Assembly: GCA_021734745.1 (NCBI GenBank)
Contig: JAIPIK010000010.1
Location: 1-36,312 of the forward strand
DNA from: Candidatus Altimarinota bacterium
GTDB taxonomy: Bacteria > Patescibacteriota > Minisyncoccia > Phycocordibacterales > UBA5272
DNA: 36,312 bases
Direction of reading: 5' to 3'
The position numbers and the translations under genes are program-made. A model generated the notes under the pieces. It was not told the origin of the DNA, ran no database searches, and saw nothing but the letters and a program-made list of their open reading frames with translations. Below, piece after piece: positions 7,103-17,000 of this stretch (the first letter of the stretch is position 1; every line of letters begins with the position of its first letter).

Positions 7103-7987
7103 ATGGTAGATAAATACACAGCGGTCTGGGTATCGCACTCATCAATGGGGGATTTTCTTAAATGTCCTAGACTTTATTATTTGCACAACATGTATAAAAG
7201 TGGAAAGACTGGACATAAAGTTTCTATAGTTAGTCCTCATATGTCACTCGGTATTGCTGTGCATGAGGTATTGGAAGGTCTAGCAGATTATCCTGCAAAT
7301 GAACGTCTTAATCGTGACTTACGTGCAAAATTCGAAGAAACTTGGTTAAAAGTCTCTGGTAAAAAGGGTGGCTTTACAAATATAGAAGAGGAAGAAGAAT
7401 TTAAGTTGCGCGGAAAAGATATGATAAATAATGTTATTAAAGACCCAAGATTTCTTACTAATAAATGTATCAAGCTTAAGCGTGATACCATGCCGTGTAA
7501 TTTTTATTTAAGTGAGGATCATAATATTATTTTAAATGGCTTAGTTGATTGGCTCGAGTATTTACCATTAACTGACTCACTCCATATTGTTGATTTCAAA
7601 ACTGGAAAACATGAGGAAAAAGAGGGGTCACTTCAACTTCCGATTTATTTATTGCTTTGCAATGCTTTACAAAAAAGAAAAGTTACAAAAGCAAGTTATT
7701 GGTATCTTGAAAGTGATAAAATGGTAGAAGCTATTCTTCCAGACTTGGAAACTGCGGAGAAAAATGTTTTGGAGATTGCGATGAAAGTAAAAGAGGCGCG
7801 TAGAATTGCAAAAAAAGATGGCGAGAATAAGGTTTTTATCTGCCCAGATGGTGCCTATGACCCAGTTACAAAAGAGGGTGGGTGCATGAACTGTAGACCG
7901 TATGAATGGATTATTAATAATGATGAACGTATGGAATATGTTGGTGTTGGTGGATTCAATCAGGATATGTATATAGTCAAAAAATAG
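7103..7987 (+). CDS. RecB/Cas4-like PD-(D/E)XK nuclease with likely Fe-S cluster
   Basis: From the chosen start the protein has 294 residues. It shows the RecB-family nuclease core: SHSSMGDFLKCPRLYYL near the N terminus, GIAVHEVLEGL, then NGLVDWLEYL followed by IVDFKTGK with the catalytic Asp and Lys. One Cys near the N terminus (KCPR) and three near the C terminus (FICPDG and GGCMNCRP) are placed like the four ligands of the iron-staple Fe-S cluster in AddB, Cas4 and related nucleases. The cluster is inferred. No cas genes are nearby, so a repair role with the upstream AddA-like protein is more likely than CRISPR adaptation. Confidence 0.85.
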   Translation: MVDKYTAVWVSHSSMGDFLKCPRLYYLHNMYKSGKTGHKVSIVSPHMSLGIAVHEVLEGLADYPANERLNRDLRAKFEETWLKVSGKKGGFTNIEEEEEFKLRGKDMINNVIKDPRFLTNKCIKLKRDTMPCNFYLSEDHNIILNGLVDWLEYLPLTDSLHIVDFKTGKHEEKEGSLQLPIYLLLCNALQKRKVTKASYWYLESDKMVEAILPDLETAEKNVLEIAMKVKEARRIAKKDGENKVFICPDGAYDPVTKEGGCMNCRPYEWIINNDERMEYVGVGGFNQDMYIVKK

Positions 7988-7996
7988 GTATTTTAG

Positions 7997-8005
7997 TGGT
8001 ATACT
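7997..8005 (+). promoter_or_regulatory. Extended -10 promoter, leaderless start
   Basis: TGG plus TATACT ends 8 bases before the ATG at 8014. There is no Shine-Dalgarno sequence. The element lies right after the stop codon of the nuclease gene. Confidence 0.6.
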
Positions 8006-8013
8006 AGATAAAT

Positions 8014-8544
8014 ATGAAAGATAAAAACAATATAATAATAGGAGTAGTTCTCGTGGTTTTAGTAGTAGTTATCTATTTTTGGGGAATGAAAGATAACACA
8101 GTGCAAACAGAGGGCTTTGTGGATGTTGTAGTCTCAACAACAACAGATGAAGTAGCTAATATTAATCCAGTCGTATTAAAAAATGAAATAAAAGTTGTGC
8201 CTAAAAAAGAAACAACAGTAACACCTGCCACACCAGTGGCGCAAACTGATAATTATATTAAATTAGGTCAACGGTCATTACTAAATGATATATATGTTAC
8301 ACCAACTAAAGTAACCTATGACAACAGATGTCCAGTTGATGTTCAGTGTATACAAGCAGGAACAACTGAAGTTGGTGTATTATTCGAGAGAGGTAGTTTG
8401 TCTCAAAATATAATCATTGCACTCGGTAAATCAATTGTATTTGATGGTAAGACAATTACACTGACAGATGTTAAACCGAACAAAGTATCAACGAAGTCAC
8501 TCTACGATACTGACTATAGATTTTTAGTATCTGTAGAAAATTAA
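8014..8544 (+). CDS. Membrane-anchored extracytoplasmic protein
   Basis: This 176-residue protein has one N-terminal transmembrane segment (about 7-24) and a Thr/Val/Pro-rich linker to about residue 80. A compact C-terminal domain carries the motif DNRCPVDVQCIQAGTTEVGV and ends with a segment starting ITLTDVKP. The Cys-Pro-x-Asp-Val-x-Cys pattern recurs in small secreted or lipid-anchored proteins of several bacterial phyla. The two Cys could form a disulfide, and a DsbA-like protein is encoded at 31529. Function is unknown. A 15-bp terminator follows. Confidence 0.7.
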   Translation: MKDKNNIIIGVVLVVLVVVIYFWGMKDNTVQTEGFVDVVVSTTTDEVANINPVVLKNEIKVVPKKETTVTPATPVAQTDNYIKLGQRSLLNDIYVTPTKVTYDNRCPVDVQCIQAGTTEVGVLFERGSLSQNIIIALGKSIVFDGKTITLTDVKPNKVSTKSLYDTDYRFLVSVEN

Positions 8545-8568
8545 TCCAAAAGTAAAAGAAAAAAAGAA

Positions 8569-8601
8569 AATAGGGTGGTCCGCTTCGCGGACCACCCTAT
8601 T
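8569..8601. terminator. Strong bidirectional terminator
   Basis: A perfect 15-bp stem, from AATAGGGTGGTCCGC and its complement, closes on a 3-base loop. A-rich sequence precedes it and T-rich sequence follows. It serves both the 176-aa gene and the leftward phoH gene. Confidence 0.9.
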
Positions 8602-8610
8602 GATTTTTAC

Positions 8611-10158
8611 TTAAAGCACTTCGTTTGCGTGATCTGCAAGACGTGAACGCTCACCTTTTTGTAACGCAATATTACCAGAGTGAGGCCACCCTCTGAACCT
8701 TTCAACCGCATAAGTCAAACCAGAGGACCCTTCACTTATAAACGGGGAATCAATTTGACTTAGATTCCCCATGCATACAACTTTGGTCCCTGGGCCAGCT
8801 CGAGTAATGAGTGCTTTCATTTGCTTCGGAGTCAGGTTCTGAGCTTCATCAATGATAAGAAATTTATTGTGAAAAGTTCTACCGCGCATAAAGTTAAGAG
8901 ATTTTATTTTGATACGACTACGGATAAGGTCCATAGTTGCGGCTCGTCCCCAACCATTAGGTGTTTTACCATTTTTTTCATCTACTTCACATGGTTTATT
9001 AAGGACTTCAAGATTATCTTCAAGAGCGCCCATCCAAGGAGTCATCTTTTCTTCCTCTGTTCCAGGAAGAAAACCAATATCTTCCCCCATTGGTATTGTT
9101 ACACGTGTGATAATAATTTCTGAGAAAAGTTTCATCTCTAATGTTTGGTGCAAAGCAGCAGCAAGTGTAAGTAATGTTTTTCCAGTACCTGCCATACCAA
9201 GTAAAGTAATGAAATCAACGTTTGGGTTCATTAAGAGATTGAGCGCAAAATTTTGTTCATTGTTTCGAGCTGTAATACCATAAACAGAATTTTTATCTTT
9301 TGAGTGATCTGTTGGGACTCGTAAAAGTATACCCTCATGTCCTCTACTAATAACTTGCAGATGCTGTTCTCCGTCAGACAGAAATTCATTTGTAGCAATA
9401 TCAACTTCTGAAAGTTTGAATCGAATGGGAGCTTGGTAAAAAACATGACCATCTTTTTTATAAGATGATACGTTTTGTACTGTTTCTAAGAAGCTTGGTT
9501 TCACCAGCACTGTTCCCGAGGGGAGAATATCACTATCCTCAATCGTTTTATCAGTAAGGTAGTCCTCTGCTACTATCCCAAGAGCTTTTGCTTTAAGTCG
9601 AACATTAATGTCCTTTGAAACCAAAACTACTTCAGAGTATTTCCTCCCTTTGAATTGGTCTCTTAAAGCTATTGTGGTAGCAACGATTACATCGTCAGGT
9701 TTTTTGGTATCGCTTTCATCACATGAGTGTATGAAGATAGATCCAGTAGCCTTACCTTTTGAAACAGTAACAAGGGAAACACCAGTGTTAATTCTCGAGT
9801 CGTTAATTGGAGAAAAAACTTCATTCAGTAATCTGGAAGTTGCTCTTGCACATCTGTTCGGCTCGCCGTTACCTTTTTTATTGTTGTCTAATTCCTGAAG
9901 AACAATGGAAAGGATGGCTATGCCATGCTCCTGAAAGCTAACTGTAGCTAATGGGTCATGCATTAAGACATTAGTATCAAGTATGTGTAACCTCGGTAGG
10001 TTTTTCTTTCCATTACTTACTTTTGGTTTATTTATTTGAGCAATCGGAATTGTAACTTCAGCAGGAGGTTTTACAGCGTCTATCTTTGCAAGCTCTCTGA
10101 CAGACGATCTTTTTTTACCTAATGATCTTACAGGCTGGTCTCTTCTTGGAGCTACCAT
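8611..10158 (-). CDS. PIN-PhoH ATPase (PhoH2 / YlaK type)
   Basis: This 515-residue protein joins an N-terminal PIN ribonuclease domain to a C-terminal PhoH-family ATPase. The PIN domain has the HILDTNVLMHDP core near residue 57 and a later acidic DVIVATTIALRDQ segment. The ATPase has Walker A GMAGTGKT near residue 321, Walker B LIIDEAQNL near 433, the sensor-like GNLSQIDSP and a C-terminal GERSRLAD. Proteins of this layout unwind and cleave RNA. The first 50 residues are basic and look disordered. A GAGGAG site precedes the ATG. This is the only clearly recognised protein in the window with a strong Shine-Dalgarno sequence. Confidence 0.93.
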   Translation of the reverse strand: MVAPRRDQPVRSLGKKRSSVRELAKIDAVKPPAEVTIPIAQINKPKVSNGKKNLPRLHILDTNVLMHDPLATVSFQEHGIAILSIVLQELDNNKKGNGEPNRCARATSRLLNEVFSPINDSRINTGVSLVTVSKGKATGSIFIHSCDESDTKKPDDVIVATTIALRDQFKGRKYSEVVLVSKDINVRLKAKALGIVAEDYLTDKTIEDSDILPSGTVLVKPSFLETVQNVSSYKKDGHVFYQAPIRFKLSEVDIATNEFLSDGEQHLQVISRGHEGILLRVPTDHSKDKNSVYGITARNNEQNFALNLLMNPNVDFITLLGMAGTGKTLLTLAAALHQTLEMKLFSEIIITRVTIPMGEDIGFLPGTEEEKMTPWMGALEDNLEVLNKPCEVDEKNGKTPNGWGRAATMDLIRSRIKIKSLNFMRGRTFHNKFLIIDEAQNLTPKQMKALITRAGPGTKVVCMGNLSQIDSPFISEGSSGLTYAVERFRGWPHSGNIALQKGERSRLADHANEVL

Positions 10159-10255
10159 GGTTTATTACTCCTCTGGTTAAATTTAAAAGGAACAAATTAC
10201 CTAACGTATACTATGCTTTTTTGAGAATTATGCAACTTTCCTCTATTTATAATAG

Positions 10256-10264
10256 TGGTATACT
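10256..10264 (+). promoter_or_regulatory. Extended -10 promoter
   Basis: TGG plus TATACT gives a leader of about 35 bases for the gene at 10306. A second -10-like TAGTAT at 10287-10292 would give a start near the ATG. Confidence 0.45.
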
Positions 10265-10305
10265 GAAGTAATTACAAAAATACAGATAGTATAAACCATA
10301 AATTT

Positions 10306-10707
10306 ATGAATAATTTTGAAAAACAATTTAGTGAACCAGAAACGAGTGTAGAGAGCGTTGAAGGAAGTGTACTAGAAAAAACAATCGGTGATTTTTTAGA
10401 ATCAAAAGGAGTTGATTCTAGTTTTAGACCTGTTGTAGATATAAGTGACAAAGGGTATTTATCTGTTGAAATATATAAAGATGGTAAAAGTGTGTTTAAT
10501 GGTTATTCGACAGCAGAACCTTTTCGAGTGGGAAAAGAAAAAATAATTGAAGGAGCAAAAGAAGCTATCGGTTATTGGCTAGATAGTCAAAGTCCAATCA
10601 TGGAAGATATGAACGATATCAAGGATCACACTGCATCTGAGCTTGAAAAATTCAAACTGACTGGAAAAGCAAGAGAAGAAAGTGAACAGGGAAGAAAAAC
10701 AGCATAA
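10306..10707 (+). CDS. Acidic soluble protein of unknown function
   Basis: This 133-residue protein has an acidic N terminus, a compact middle that looks alpha/beta (residues 25-95, with SFRPVVDISDKGYLSVEIYKD) and a charged helical tail. There is no signal peptide or membrane segment. It shares a promoter with, and overlaps by 26 bases, the YgjP-like metallopeptidase gene, so the two are probably made together. I recognise no family. Confidence 0.6.
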   Translation: MNNFEKQFSEPETSVESVEGSVLEKTIGDFLESKGVDSSFRPVVDISDKGYLSVEIYKDGKSVFNGYSTAEPFRVGKEKIIEGAKEAIGYWLDSQSPIMEDMNDIKDHTASELEKFKLTGKAREESEQGRKTA

Positions 10708-11269
10708 TTTTTTGAGAGGAATCGTTGTAACAGAAGGAGGGGATATAGAATACTCACTCAGTGTAAGTAAAAGAGCGAAATTTATAAGACTCGTTATTAG
10801 TCGTGAGGGGCTTTTGAAAGTGACAATTCCATTTTTGGTAAATGAAAATATAGCAGAAGATTTTATAATTCAAAAATCAAAATGGATAATTGAGAAGATG
10901 GAGAATGCTAAGAAAAACCCAAAAGTAGCAGTACAGAAACATACCAAGCAGGAGATAAAAGAATATAAAACACAAGCTTTGAATATTGTATCCTCTAGAC
11001 TTGAGTATTGGAATACATTTTATAATTTTACATATAATAAAATTACAATAAAAAATACGAAATCAAGATGGGGAAGCTGTTCAAAGAAAGGTAATCTTAA
11101 TTTTAATTATAAAATAGTTTTGTTACCACAAAAATTGGCTGATTATATTATTGTGCATGAGTTGTGTCACTTAGGCGAGATGAATCATTCATCAAAATTT
11201 TGGACATTAGTATCAAAAACAATCCCAGATCACAAGGAATTAAGAAAACAACTTAAATCAATTGTTTAA
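10682..11269 (+). CDS. YgjP-like (DUF45/M48-type) zinc metallopeptidase
   Basis: This protein of about 195 residues has the YgjP layout: an N-terminal strand-rich segment (VSKRAKFIRLVISREGLLKV), then SRWGSCSKKGNLNFN and the zinc site VHELCHLGEMNHSSKFW. The HExxH-like HELCH and a downstream His are the metal ligands. The start is taken as GTG at 10682, which overlaps the previous gene by 26 bases; no ATG is available before the conserved region. Family members are putative peptidases, some found near restriction systems, but none is seen here. A terminator follows. Confidence 0.85.
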   Translation: MNREEKQHNFLRGIVVTEGGDIEYSLSVSKRAKFIRLVISREGLLKVTIPFLVNENIAEDFIIQKSKWIIEKMENAKKNPKVAVQKHTKQEIKEYKTQALNIVSSRLEYWNTFYNFTYNKITIKNTKSRWGSCSKKGNLNFNYKIVLLPQKLADYIIVHELCHLGEMNHSSKFWTLVSKTIPDHKELRKQLKSIV

Positions 11270-11281
11270 ATGGAAAAAACA

Positions 11282-11304
11282 AAACCCCGATCGTTACGGG
11301 GTTT
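11282..11304. terminator. Bidirectional intrinsic terminator
   Basis: AAACCCCG and CGGGGTTT form an 8-bp stem with a 7-base loop between the converging metallopeptidase and secreted-protein genes. Confidence 0.75.
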
Positions 11305-11317
11305 AAAGTACTTCGGC

Positions 11318-11860
11318 TTAGTCACCAATTCTTTTTAAGGTTATGACTTCTTCTGAAGTTGTAGAAACACTCCAGACTATTTGGTTGTTACTGTCTATGA
11401 CGGTCGAGGTGTCACTTATAAGCTCTCCGTTTAGCCACGTTTTCTCAACGTACTTGCGCCCACCCTTTATAAATCCAAGATGAGTCATCTCCACATATCC
11501 CTTATCGCCAAAAGATGTTGCAATTGTAGATTTTCTACGAGCACCGACATCTTTCAGATAGTAGGGTCCATCAATAGGAAAAACTAAAACAAAGTCATTC
11601 ATTTTAATGGTTGCTTGACTGTGGGTAAAATTCAGTGTGAGTTTCATTCCGTCAATTATGGCATCATAACCGTCAGGTCTGTAGTTGATAATCATTTCCC
11701 CAACTTCTTTTTCTGTATAACCATTAATGTTAAATGGTACAGTTGGTGAAATGTTAATACTTTCAATACTTGTTACTCGGTACGCAACTTGTTGTGCAAA
11801 AGCACTTCCAACGCAGAGTAATGACAGAATCGCAGCAACTTGTATAAGGAACTTACTCAT
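11318..11860 (-). CDS. Secreted protein of unknown function
   Basis: From the chosen ATG the protein has 180 residues and begins with a typical signal peptide (MSKFLIQVAAILSLLCVG, cleavage likely after AFA). The mature part is rich in beta-strand-like segments, and I recognise no domain. A longer frame starts at 11908, but that codon overlaps the -10 element of the promoter at 11907-11934. The ATG at 11860 has a GAGGAA Shine-Dalgarno sequence at the right distance. The gene has its own promoter and terminator. Confidence 0.75.
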   Translation of the reverse strand: MSKFLIQVAAILSLLCVGSAFAQQVAYRVTSIESINISPTVPFNINGYTEKEVGEMIINYRPDGYDAIIDGMKLTLNFTHSQATIKMNDFVLVFPIDGPYYLKDVGARRKSTIATSFGDKGYVEMTHLGFIKGGRKYVEKTWLNGELISDTSTVIDSNNQIVWSVSTTSEEVITLKRIGD

Positions 11861-11906
11861 TTTATTTCCTCTTTTAGAAAATTTTGAATGTTTGTGTCTG
11901 CATGAC

Positions 11907-11934
11907 ATTGTACTGTATATTGTACAATTGTCAA
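11907..11934 (-). promoter_or_regulatory. Promoter of the secreted-protein gene
   Basis: On the minus strand TTGACA (11934-11929) and TACAAT (11912-11907) are 16 bases apart. The start near 11900 gives a leader of about 40 bases containing the Shine-Dalgarno sequence. Confidence 0.65.
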
Positions 11935-11956
11935 TAGCAACAAATTACAATAAATA

Positions 11957-11965
11957 TGGTATAAT
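11957..11965 (+). promoter_or_regulatory. Extended -10 promoter, leaderless start
   Basis: TGG plus the perfect TATAAT ends 9 bases before the ATG at 11975. No Shine-Dalgarno sequence is present. Confidence 0.65.
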
Positions 11966-11974
11966 GTCTAGATT

Positions 11975-12736
11975 ATGACAGAAAAGACTTATTTATATGG
12001 GCGTAATCCTCTAAAGGAGGCAATTCTTGCTAGTAAGCGCAATGGTTCATCAGTAATTGAAAAACTATTTTTAACCAAAAAGGCTGAGGAAGACCCAAAA
12101 CTAACTAGCCTAATTCAAACTAACAAACTCACATACGACGTTGTTACGTATCAAGAAATAGAGAGTATGGTGGGTCGTGACGCCGTACATCAGGGTGTTT
12201 GTGCTCTTCTTAATGATAATTTATTGTATACATCACTTGAAGAAGTTCTAGAAAAAACTAAAACTAAAAACGGAAACTCTTTATTTGTGTTATTAGATAA
12301 ACTTCAGGACCCACATAATGTTGGAGCTATTATTCGTACTGCAGTTGCATTCGGAGCAGATGCTATTTTGCTTCCTGACCATGAACAAGTATTAATTAAT
12401 GGAACAGTCATTAAGACTTCATCCGGAATGTCTTTTGCTATCCCAATTGTTAAAATAGGAAACGTAAACACTACACTTACAAAATTAAAGGATAATAGAT
12501 TTTGGACTTATGGTTTAGCGGGCAACGGTGATACAAAATTACAAGAAACAAAATTTGATACAGATACTGTTATTGTAGTTGGTGGAGAAAGTGAGGGTAT
12601 TCGCACAAGAACATTAGAGTTATGTGATTTTAAAATTTCAATTGAAACTGATGTATTGTGTGAATCACTTAATGCATCGAATGCTAGCGCTGTAACGCTG
12701 TATGAATTTAGAAAGCAAAACCCAACCATTGGCTAA
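11975..12736 (+). CDS. rlmB: SPOUT 23S rRNA 2'-O-ribose methyltransferase (RlmB/TrmH family)
   Basis: This 253-residue protein has the two-part RlmB layout. The N-terminal substrate-binding domain begins YLYGRNPLKEAI and contains VHQGVCALL. The C-terminal knotted SAM-binding domain carries motif 1 (LDKLQDPHNVGAIIRTA), motif 2 (VIVVGGESEGIR) and motif 3 (ESLNASNASAVTLYEF). Family members methylate a guanosine ribose in 23S rRNA. It starts a two-gene unit with the flavoprotein 18 bases downstream. The exact target cannot be fixed from sequence; other TrmH-family members are the alternative. Confidence 0.88.
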   Translation: MTEKTYLYGRNPLKEAILASKRNGSSVIEKLFLTKKAEEDPKLTSLIQTNKLTYDVVTYQEIESMVGRDAVHQGVCALLNDNLLYTSLEEVLEKTKTKNGNSLFVLLDKLQDPHNVGAIIRTAVAFGADAILLPDHEQVLINGTVIKTSSGMSFAIPIVKIGNVNTTLTKLKDNRFWTYGLAGNGDTKLQETKFDTDTVIVVGGESEGIRTRTLELCDFKISIETDVLCESLNASNASAVTLYEFRKQNPTIG

Positions 12737-12754
12737 TAGCTAAATAAAAATTAC

Positions 12755-14014
12755 ATGCCAAATAAATTAAATGAAAATAAAATATTAGATGTAGTCGTAA
12801 TCGGTGGAGGCCCAGCGGGTATGATGGCAGCAGCAGGTGCTGCTGCTCGTGGTAAAAAAGTTATGTTACTTGAGAAAAATACTGTGTTAGGTAAAAAGCT
12901 TCTTATCACAGGAGGTGGAAGATGTAATGTTACAAATAATAAAGCAACAACTAGAGAAATGCTTGCGAAGTATAAAGGAAATGATCAATTTCTTTTCTCG
13001 GCTTTTTCACAATTTGATGTTCCTAAAACACTTTCATTTTTTAACGATAGAGGAATGCCTACAAAAGAGGAGAATGAAGGAAGAATATTTCCAGTTTCTA
13101 ATTCATCACAATCTGTTTATGATGTTCTGTATGAATATATGAAAGAAGGTGGTGTTACAATACGAAAAAGTAGTATTGTGAGTGGTATTAAAATTGCCAA
13201 AAATAATGAAGGATTAGTTATTCATACAAAAAGTGGAAACGATATTCATGCAAAGGTGTGTATATTAGCAACTGGTGGAACGTCACGCCCAGAAACAGGC
13301 TCAACCGGTGAAGGTTTCGCATGGCTTAGAAAATTGGGACATACAATTATAGAAAATGATGTAGCCTTGGTGCCTGTTGCTTTAACTGATACATGGATAA
13401 AAAAGCTAAGTGGTAACACTCTAGAGGATATAAAGTTAACTACATTTCAGAATAATCAAAAACAAGAAACGTATAAAGGTAAAGTATTATTTACACATTT
13501 TGGTATTAGTGGGCCAGCTGTTCTTAATATGAGTAAAGATATAGGAGAACTCCTTAAGTATGGTGAAGTAGAGATCGTACTTGATTTATTTCCTTCGATT
13601 GATAATGGAACACTCAAGTCACGCCTTCAGTCAGTTCTAGTTGAGGATAGTAATAAAAAATTAAAAAATGTATTAGGAAGAATTATGCCATCGTTTCTTA
13701 CTTCAGCCATTCTTACATTAGCAGAGATTGATGGGCAGACTTTTAATCACAGCGTTAGTAGTGAAGACAGGGTAAAATTGGTAAAGCAGACGAAAGAACT
13801 AAAATTCCATGTAAAAGGATTATTAGGAAAAGATAAAGCAGTTGTATCGTCAGGTGGAGTTGCTCTCACTGAAGTTGATTTTAAAACAATGCAATCACGA
13901 ATTGTACCAGGCCTTTATATTGTTGGAGATGTTTTAAATATTGATAGACCTTCTGGTGGATATAGTCTTCAGCTTTGTTGGACTACTGGGTATGTTGCGG
14001 GTGAAAACTGTTAA
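12755..14014 (+). CDS. HI0933/YhiN-family FAD-dependent oxidoreductase
   Basis: This 419-residue flavoprotein has the N-terminal dinucleotide-binding motif VVVIGGGPAGMMAAAGAAARG (about 13-33). LGKKLLITGGGRCNVTN follows, the hallmark of the HI0933/YhiN family. ATGGTSRPETGSTGEGF lies in the middle and LYIVGDVLNIDRPSGGYSLQ near the C terminus. The FAD site is clear but the substrate is unknown; a relative, BaiN, has been linked to bile acid reduction. It follows rlmB with an 18-base gap, and the pair ends at the terminator at 14041-14066. Confidence 0.9.
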   Translation: MPNKLNENKILDVVVIGGGPAGMMAAAGAAARGKKVMLLEKNTVLGKKLLITGGGRCNVTNNKATTREMLAKYKGNDQFLFSAFSQFDVPKTLSFFNDRGMPTKEENEGRIFPVSNSSQSVYDVLYEYMKEGGVTIRKSSIVSGIKIAKNNEGLVIHTKSGNDIHAKVCILATGGTSRPETGSTGEGFAWLRKLGHTIIENDVALVPVALTDTWIKKLSGNTLEDIKLTTFQNNQKQETYKGKVLFTHFGISGPAVLNMSKDIGELLKYGEVEIVLDLFPSIDNGTLKSRLQSVLVEDSNKKLKNVLGRIMPSFLTSAILTLAEIDGQTFNHSVSSEDRVKLVKQTKELKFHVKGLLGKDKAVVSSGGVALTEVDFKTMQSRIVPGLYIVGDVLNIDRPSGGYSLQLCWTTGYVAGENC

Positions 14015-14040
14015 TATTTAATTTATAATAAGGTTACAAA

Positions 14041-14066
14041 AAAACACAATTATGAATTTGTGTTTT
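14041..14066. terminator. Bidirectional terminator
   Basis: AAAACACAA and TTGTGTTTT form a 9-bp AT-rich stem with an 8-base loop between the converging flavoprotein and RND pump genes. A T-run and an A-run lie at its ends. Confidence 0.6.
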
Positions 14067-14083
14067 AAATTGAAACATTTTAA

Positions 14084-17000
14084 TTATTCCTTTTTCAAAT
14101 CCTTGTATCTATTTCCTGGATAACGATAAAAGAAGACAGGTATTAGAACAAGGGTGAGAACCATAGCAAAAGCAAGTCCAAACATAATAGCAAAGGCAAG
14201 AGGTCCCCAAAGTGCTGATACTCCCGCAAGAGGTATCATACCTACAACAGTTGTTACAGTCGTAAGAAATATTGGACGTAGACGAACAGCAGATGCGTCT
14301 ACAATTACATCTTTTAATGTGCGAGCAGAATGACCGAGCGCGATTTCTTCCTCCTCATGATCTAGTTTGTGTAGAATAGAATCTAAAAGTATAATTGCAT
14401 GATTGATAATAACACCTGCAAGTGCAATCAATCCTAGCATTGATGAGAAGGATAGGGCTTGTCCTGTGATAGTGAGTCCACCGAATACTCCGATAAGTGA
14501 AAATGGAATAGTAAGTAGTAAATAGAATGCATATCTAAATGAATTGAATTCGAGAACAAGTATAGCGAGCATTCCAGCCATACCAGCTAAAAGCGCAAGA
14601 GCCATTTCACCGAAAGTGCGGTTGACCTCCTCATTGTCTCCACCGTATTTAACCTCTACTGTATCTGGAATTGCTAGTTCTTTTTCATGCTTTTTGAATT
14701 CATTTACAATCTCAATCGCATTTCCTTTTGGTGTTAAGTTGCTAGTTACTTCTGCTAAACGTTTTTTATCTTCATGATTTATTACTGCACGTGATTGAGA
14801 AATTGTAGTTCTTATAATTGAACCGAGAAGTATGGTGCCATTTGGGGTAGCAATAGGGAATCCTTTGATGCTATCAATGGTAGTTTTTATTGTATCTTCT
14901 GGATTTACAAAATCTGCATTTAAATCTGCCTTTACTATAATATCAATATCAGCCCCTGATTTTTTTATTGTTGTTGCGGTTACTCCAGATACTGCAGTAC
15001 GAAGTATTTGTGCTACACCCACTGCTGAGAGTCCTACTTGAGATGCTTTTGCTCTATCTATACTAATTTCAAAACGTGCACCATCATCACGAAGTGATGT
15101 GGTAACGTCTAGTGTTCCATCAATTGTTTGTAATATTCTCTCAGCCTTGTCAGCACTTTCTGTTAATTGGTCAAGATCATCACCTAAGAACTTAATAACA
15201 ACTGGAGCGCTAGTCGGTGGCCCATTATTACCCTGACTTACTTTTATTTCAGCAGATGTTACTGGACTGAGGTCCTTACGAAGAACTTCAACAATTTCAG
15301 TTGATGTGAGTTTGCGGGCATCTTTATCTCTTAGCATAACTGTGATGTTAGCTAATTTCCCATTTTCAGAACTGCCATTTCCCATTAAAGCAGAAGACGC
15401 ACCAACTGTCGTCACAAAAGAAACAACATGTTCATTATTATAAAGCAATTCCTCTACCTCTCTTACCGATAAATCTGTTTGCGAAAGGGGTGTTCCTTGA
15501 GGTCTCTCGATTGATACAAAAGCAAAACTTTGATCATCTTGTGGGAAAAATGATACACGAAGTAATCCAGTAATGGGGAGTGAAAGAGAAATAATAAAAG
15601 CAATACCAAGCGAAGCAAGAAAACGATTTTGTCGCTGTCTATTTCCAAGCATCTCACCTAGAAATTTTTTATACCATGTTTGTGCTTTAAGTGACCACTC
15701 TTCTTGCATCTCTTCGAAGTCACTCTTGTGATCTTTTGTAAGTAATACTGCAAGTAATGGCACAAATCCTAAAGCAACGACAATTGATGCCATGAGGACA
15801 AATATTATTGTAAATGGAATAGAAGAAATAAATTTCCCAACAATGCCAGATAAGAAAAAGAGAGGTGCAAATACAGCAACTGTAGTCATTGTTCCAGCAA
15901 TTAATGGCCACCCGTATTCTTTTATAGATGCAACTGCTGCACCTTCTGCATTTCCATATGTTTTTATTCGCGTATGTATTGCCTCAGCGACCACAATACC
16001 TGAATCAACCAGAATACCAATCGCAAGTATTAATGAAAAAAGGGACATGAAGTTAATCGTGTTTCCAGAAAGGTATAGTCCAGAAAATGCTATAACAAAG
16101 GAAAGAGGAATAGAAAGTCCAGCAACAACAGACTCACGCCATCCAATTGTTAAAAATAGCATAAGCATCACAAGAAAAACTGTTTCAAAACCAACTGTTG
16201 TTAAGTCGACTAAATCCCTTTTTACTTCTTTTCCAGCATCAAAAGTAATAACAACTTTTGCACCTAAAAGTTTATTACTTTTTAAATCATTAATTTTTTC
16301 ATGAACTTTTTTTACAATTTCTGTCACATCGCCACCAGATTTCTTATAAATAGAAAGAGTGAGTGCATTTTCGCTCGGTTCACCATTAACTGAGATTCTT
16401 GAGAAATTTTTTGGAGCTTCTAAGCCATCTGCAATAAATGCAATATCACGTAAATATACAGGTGCACCATTTCCTGTTTCTATTGTAATGTTTGGGACTT
16501 CAATTGCATTTTCAATTGAACCAGAAAATTTAATTGGATAATCAATGTCAGCAACTGTTATATTTCCGATAGGAAGGGATGCATTTGCACTTTGAAGTGC
16601 AATAACAACTTGATTAATTGATATTCCGTATTTTGCGAGCTGATCTTTTCTTACAACAACTTGCACTTCTTTATCTCTCGTTCCTGAAATAATAACTTTC
16701 GAAACACCTTTTACTTTTTTAATTTCTCTTTCTAAATCTTTACCAAGTTGAGTTAATTCAGCTGGAGACGCATCTTGTGAAATTGAAATGATTAACATTG
16801 GCTGATCTGCAAAGTTAATTTTCATTACAACAGGGTCAGTTGCGTCATCGGGCAATTCTCCCTTTGCACGATCAACGGCATCTTTTAAGTCTTGTATAGA
16901 TTTTTCAATATCTGCAGATGCATTGAACTGCGCAGTAACGATGGATATACCTTCACGAGAAGAGGATGTAACTTTGTCTACATTTTCGACATTAGCAACC

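Noticed and set aside
15792-16304. 170-codon plus-strand frame opposite the RND pump gene, and similar frames opposite phoH and mreB
   Set aside because: They are antisense shadows of well-supported genes with low-complexity Ser/Thr/Ile composition and no start signals.
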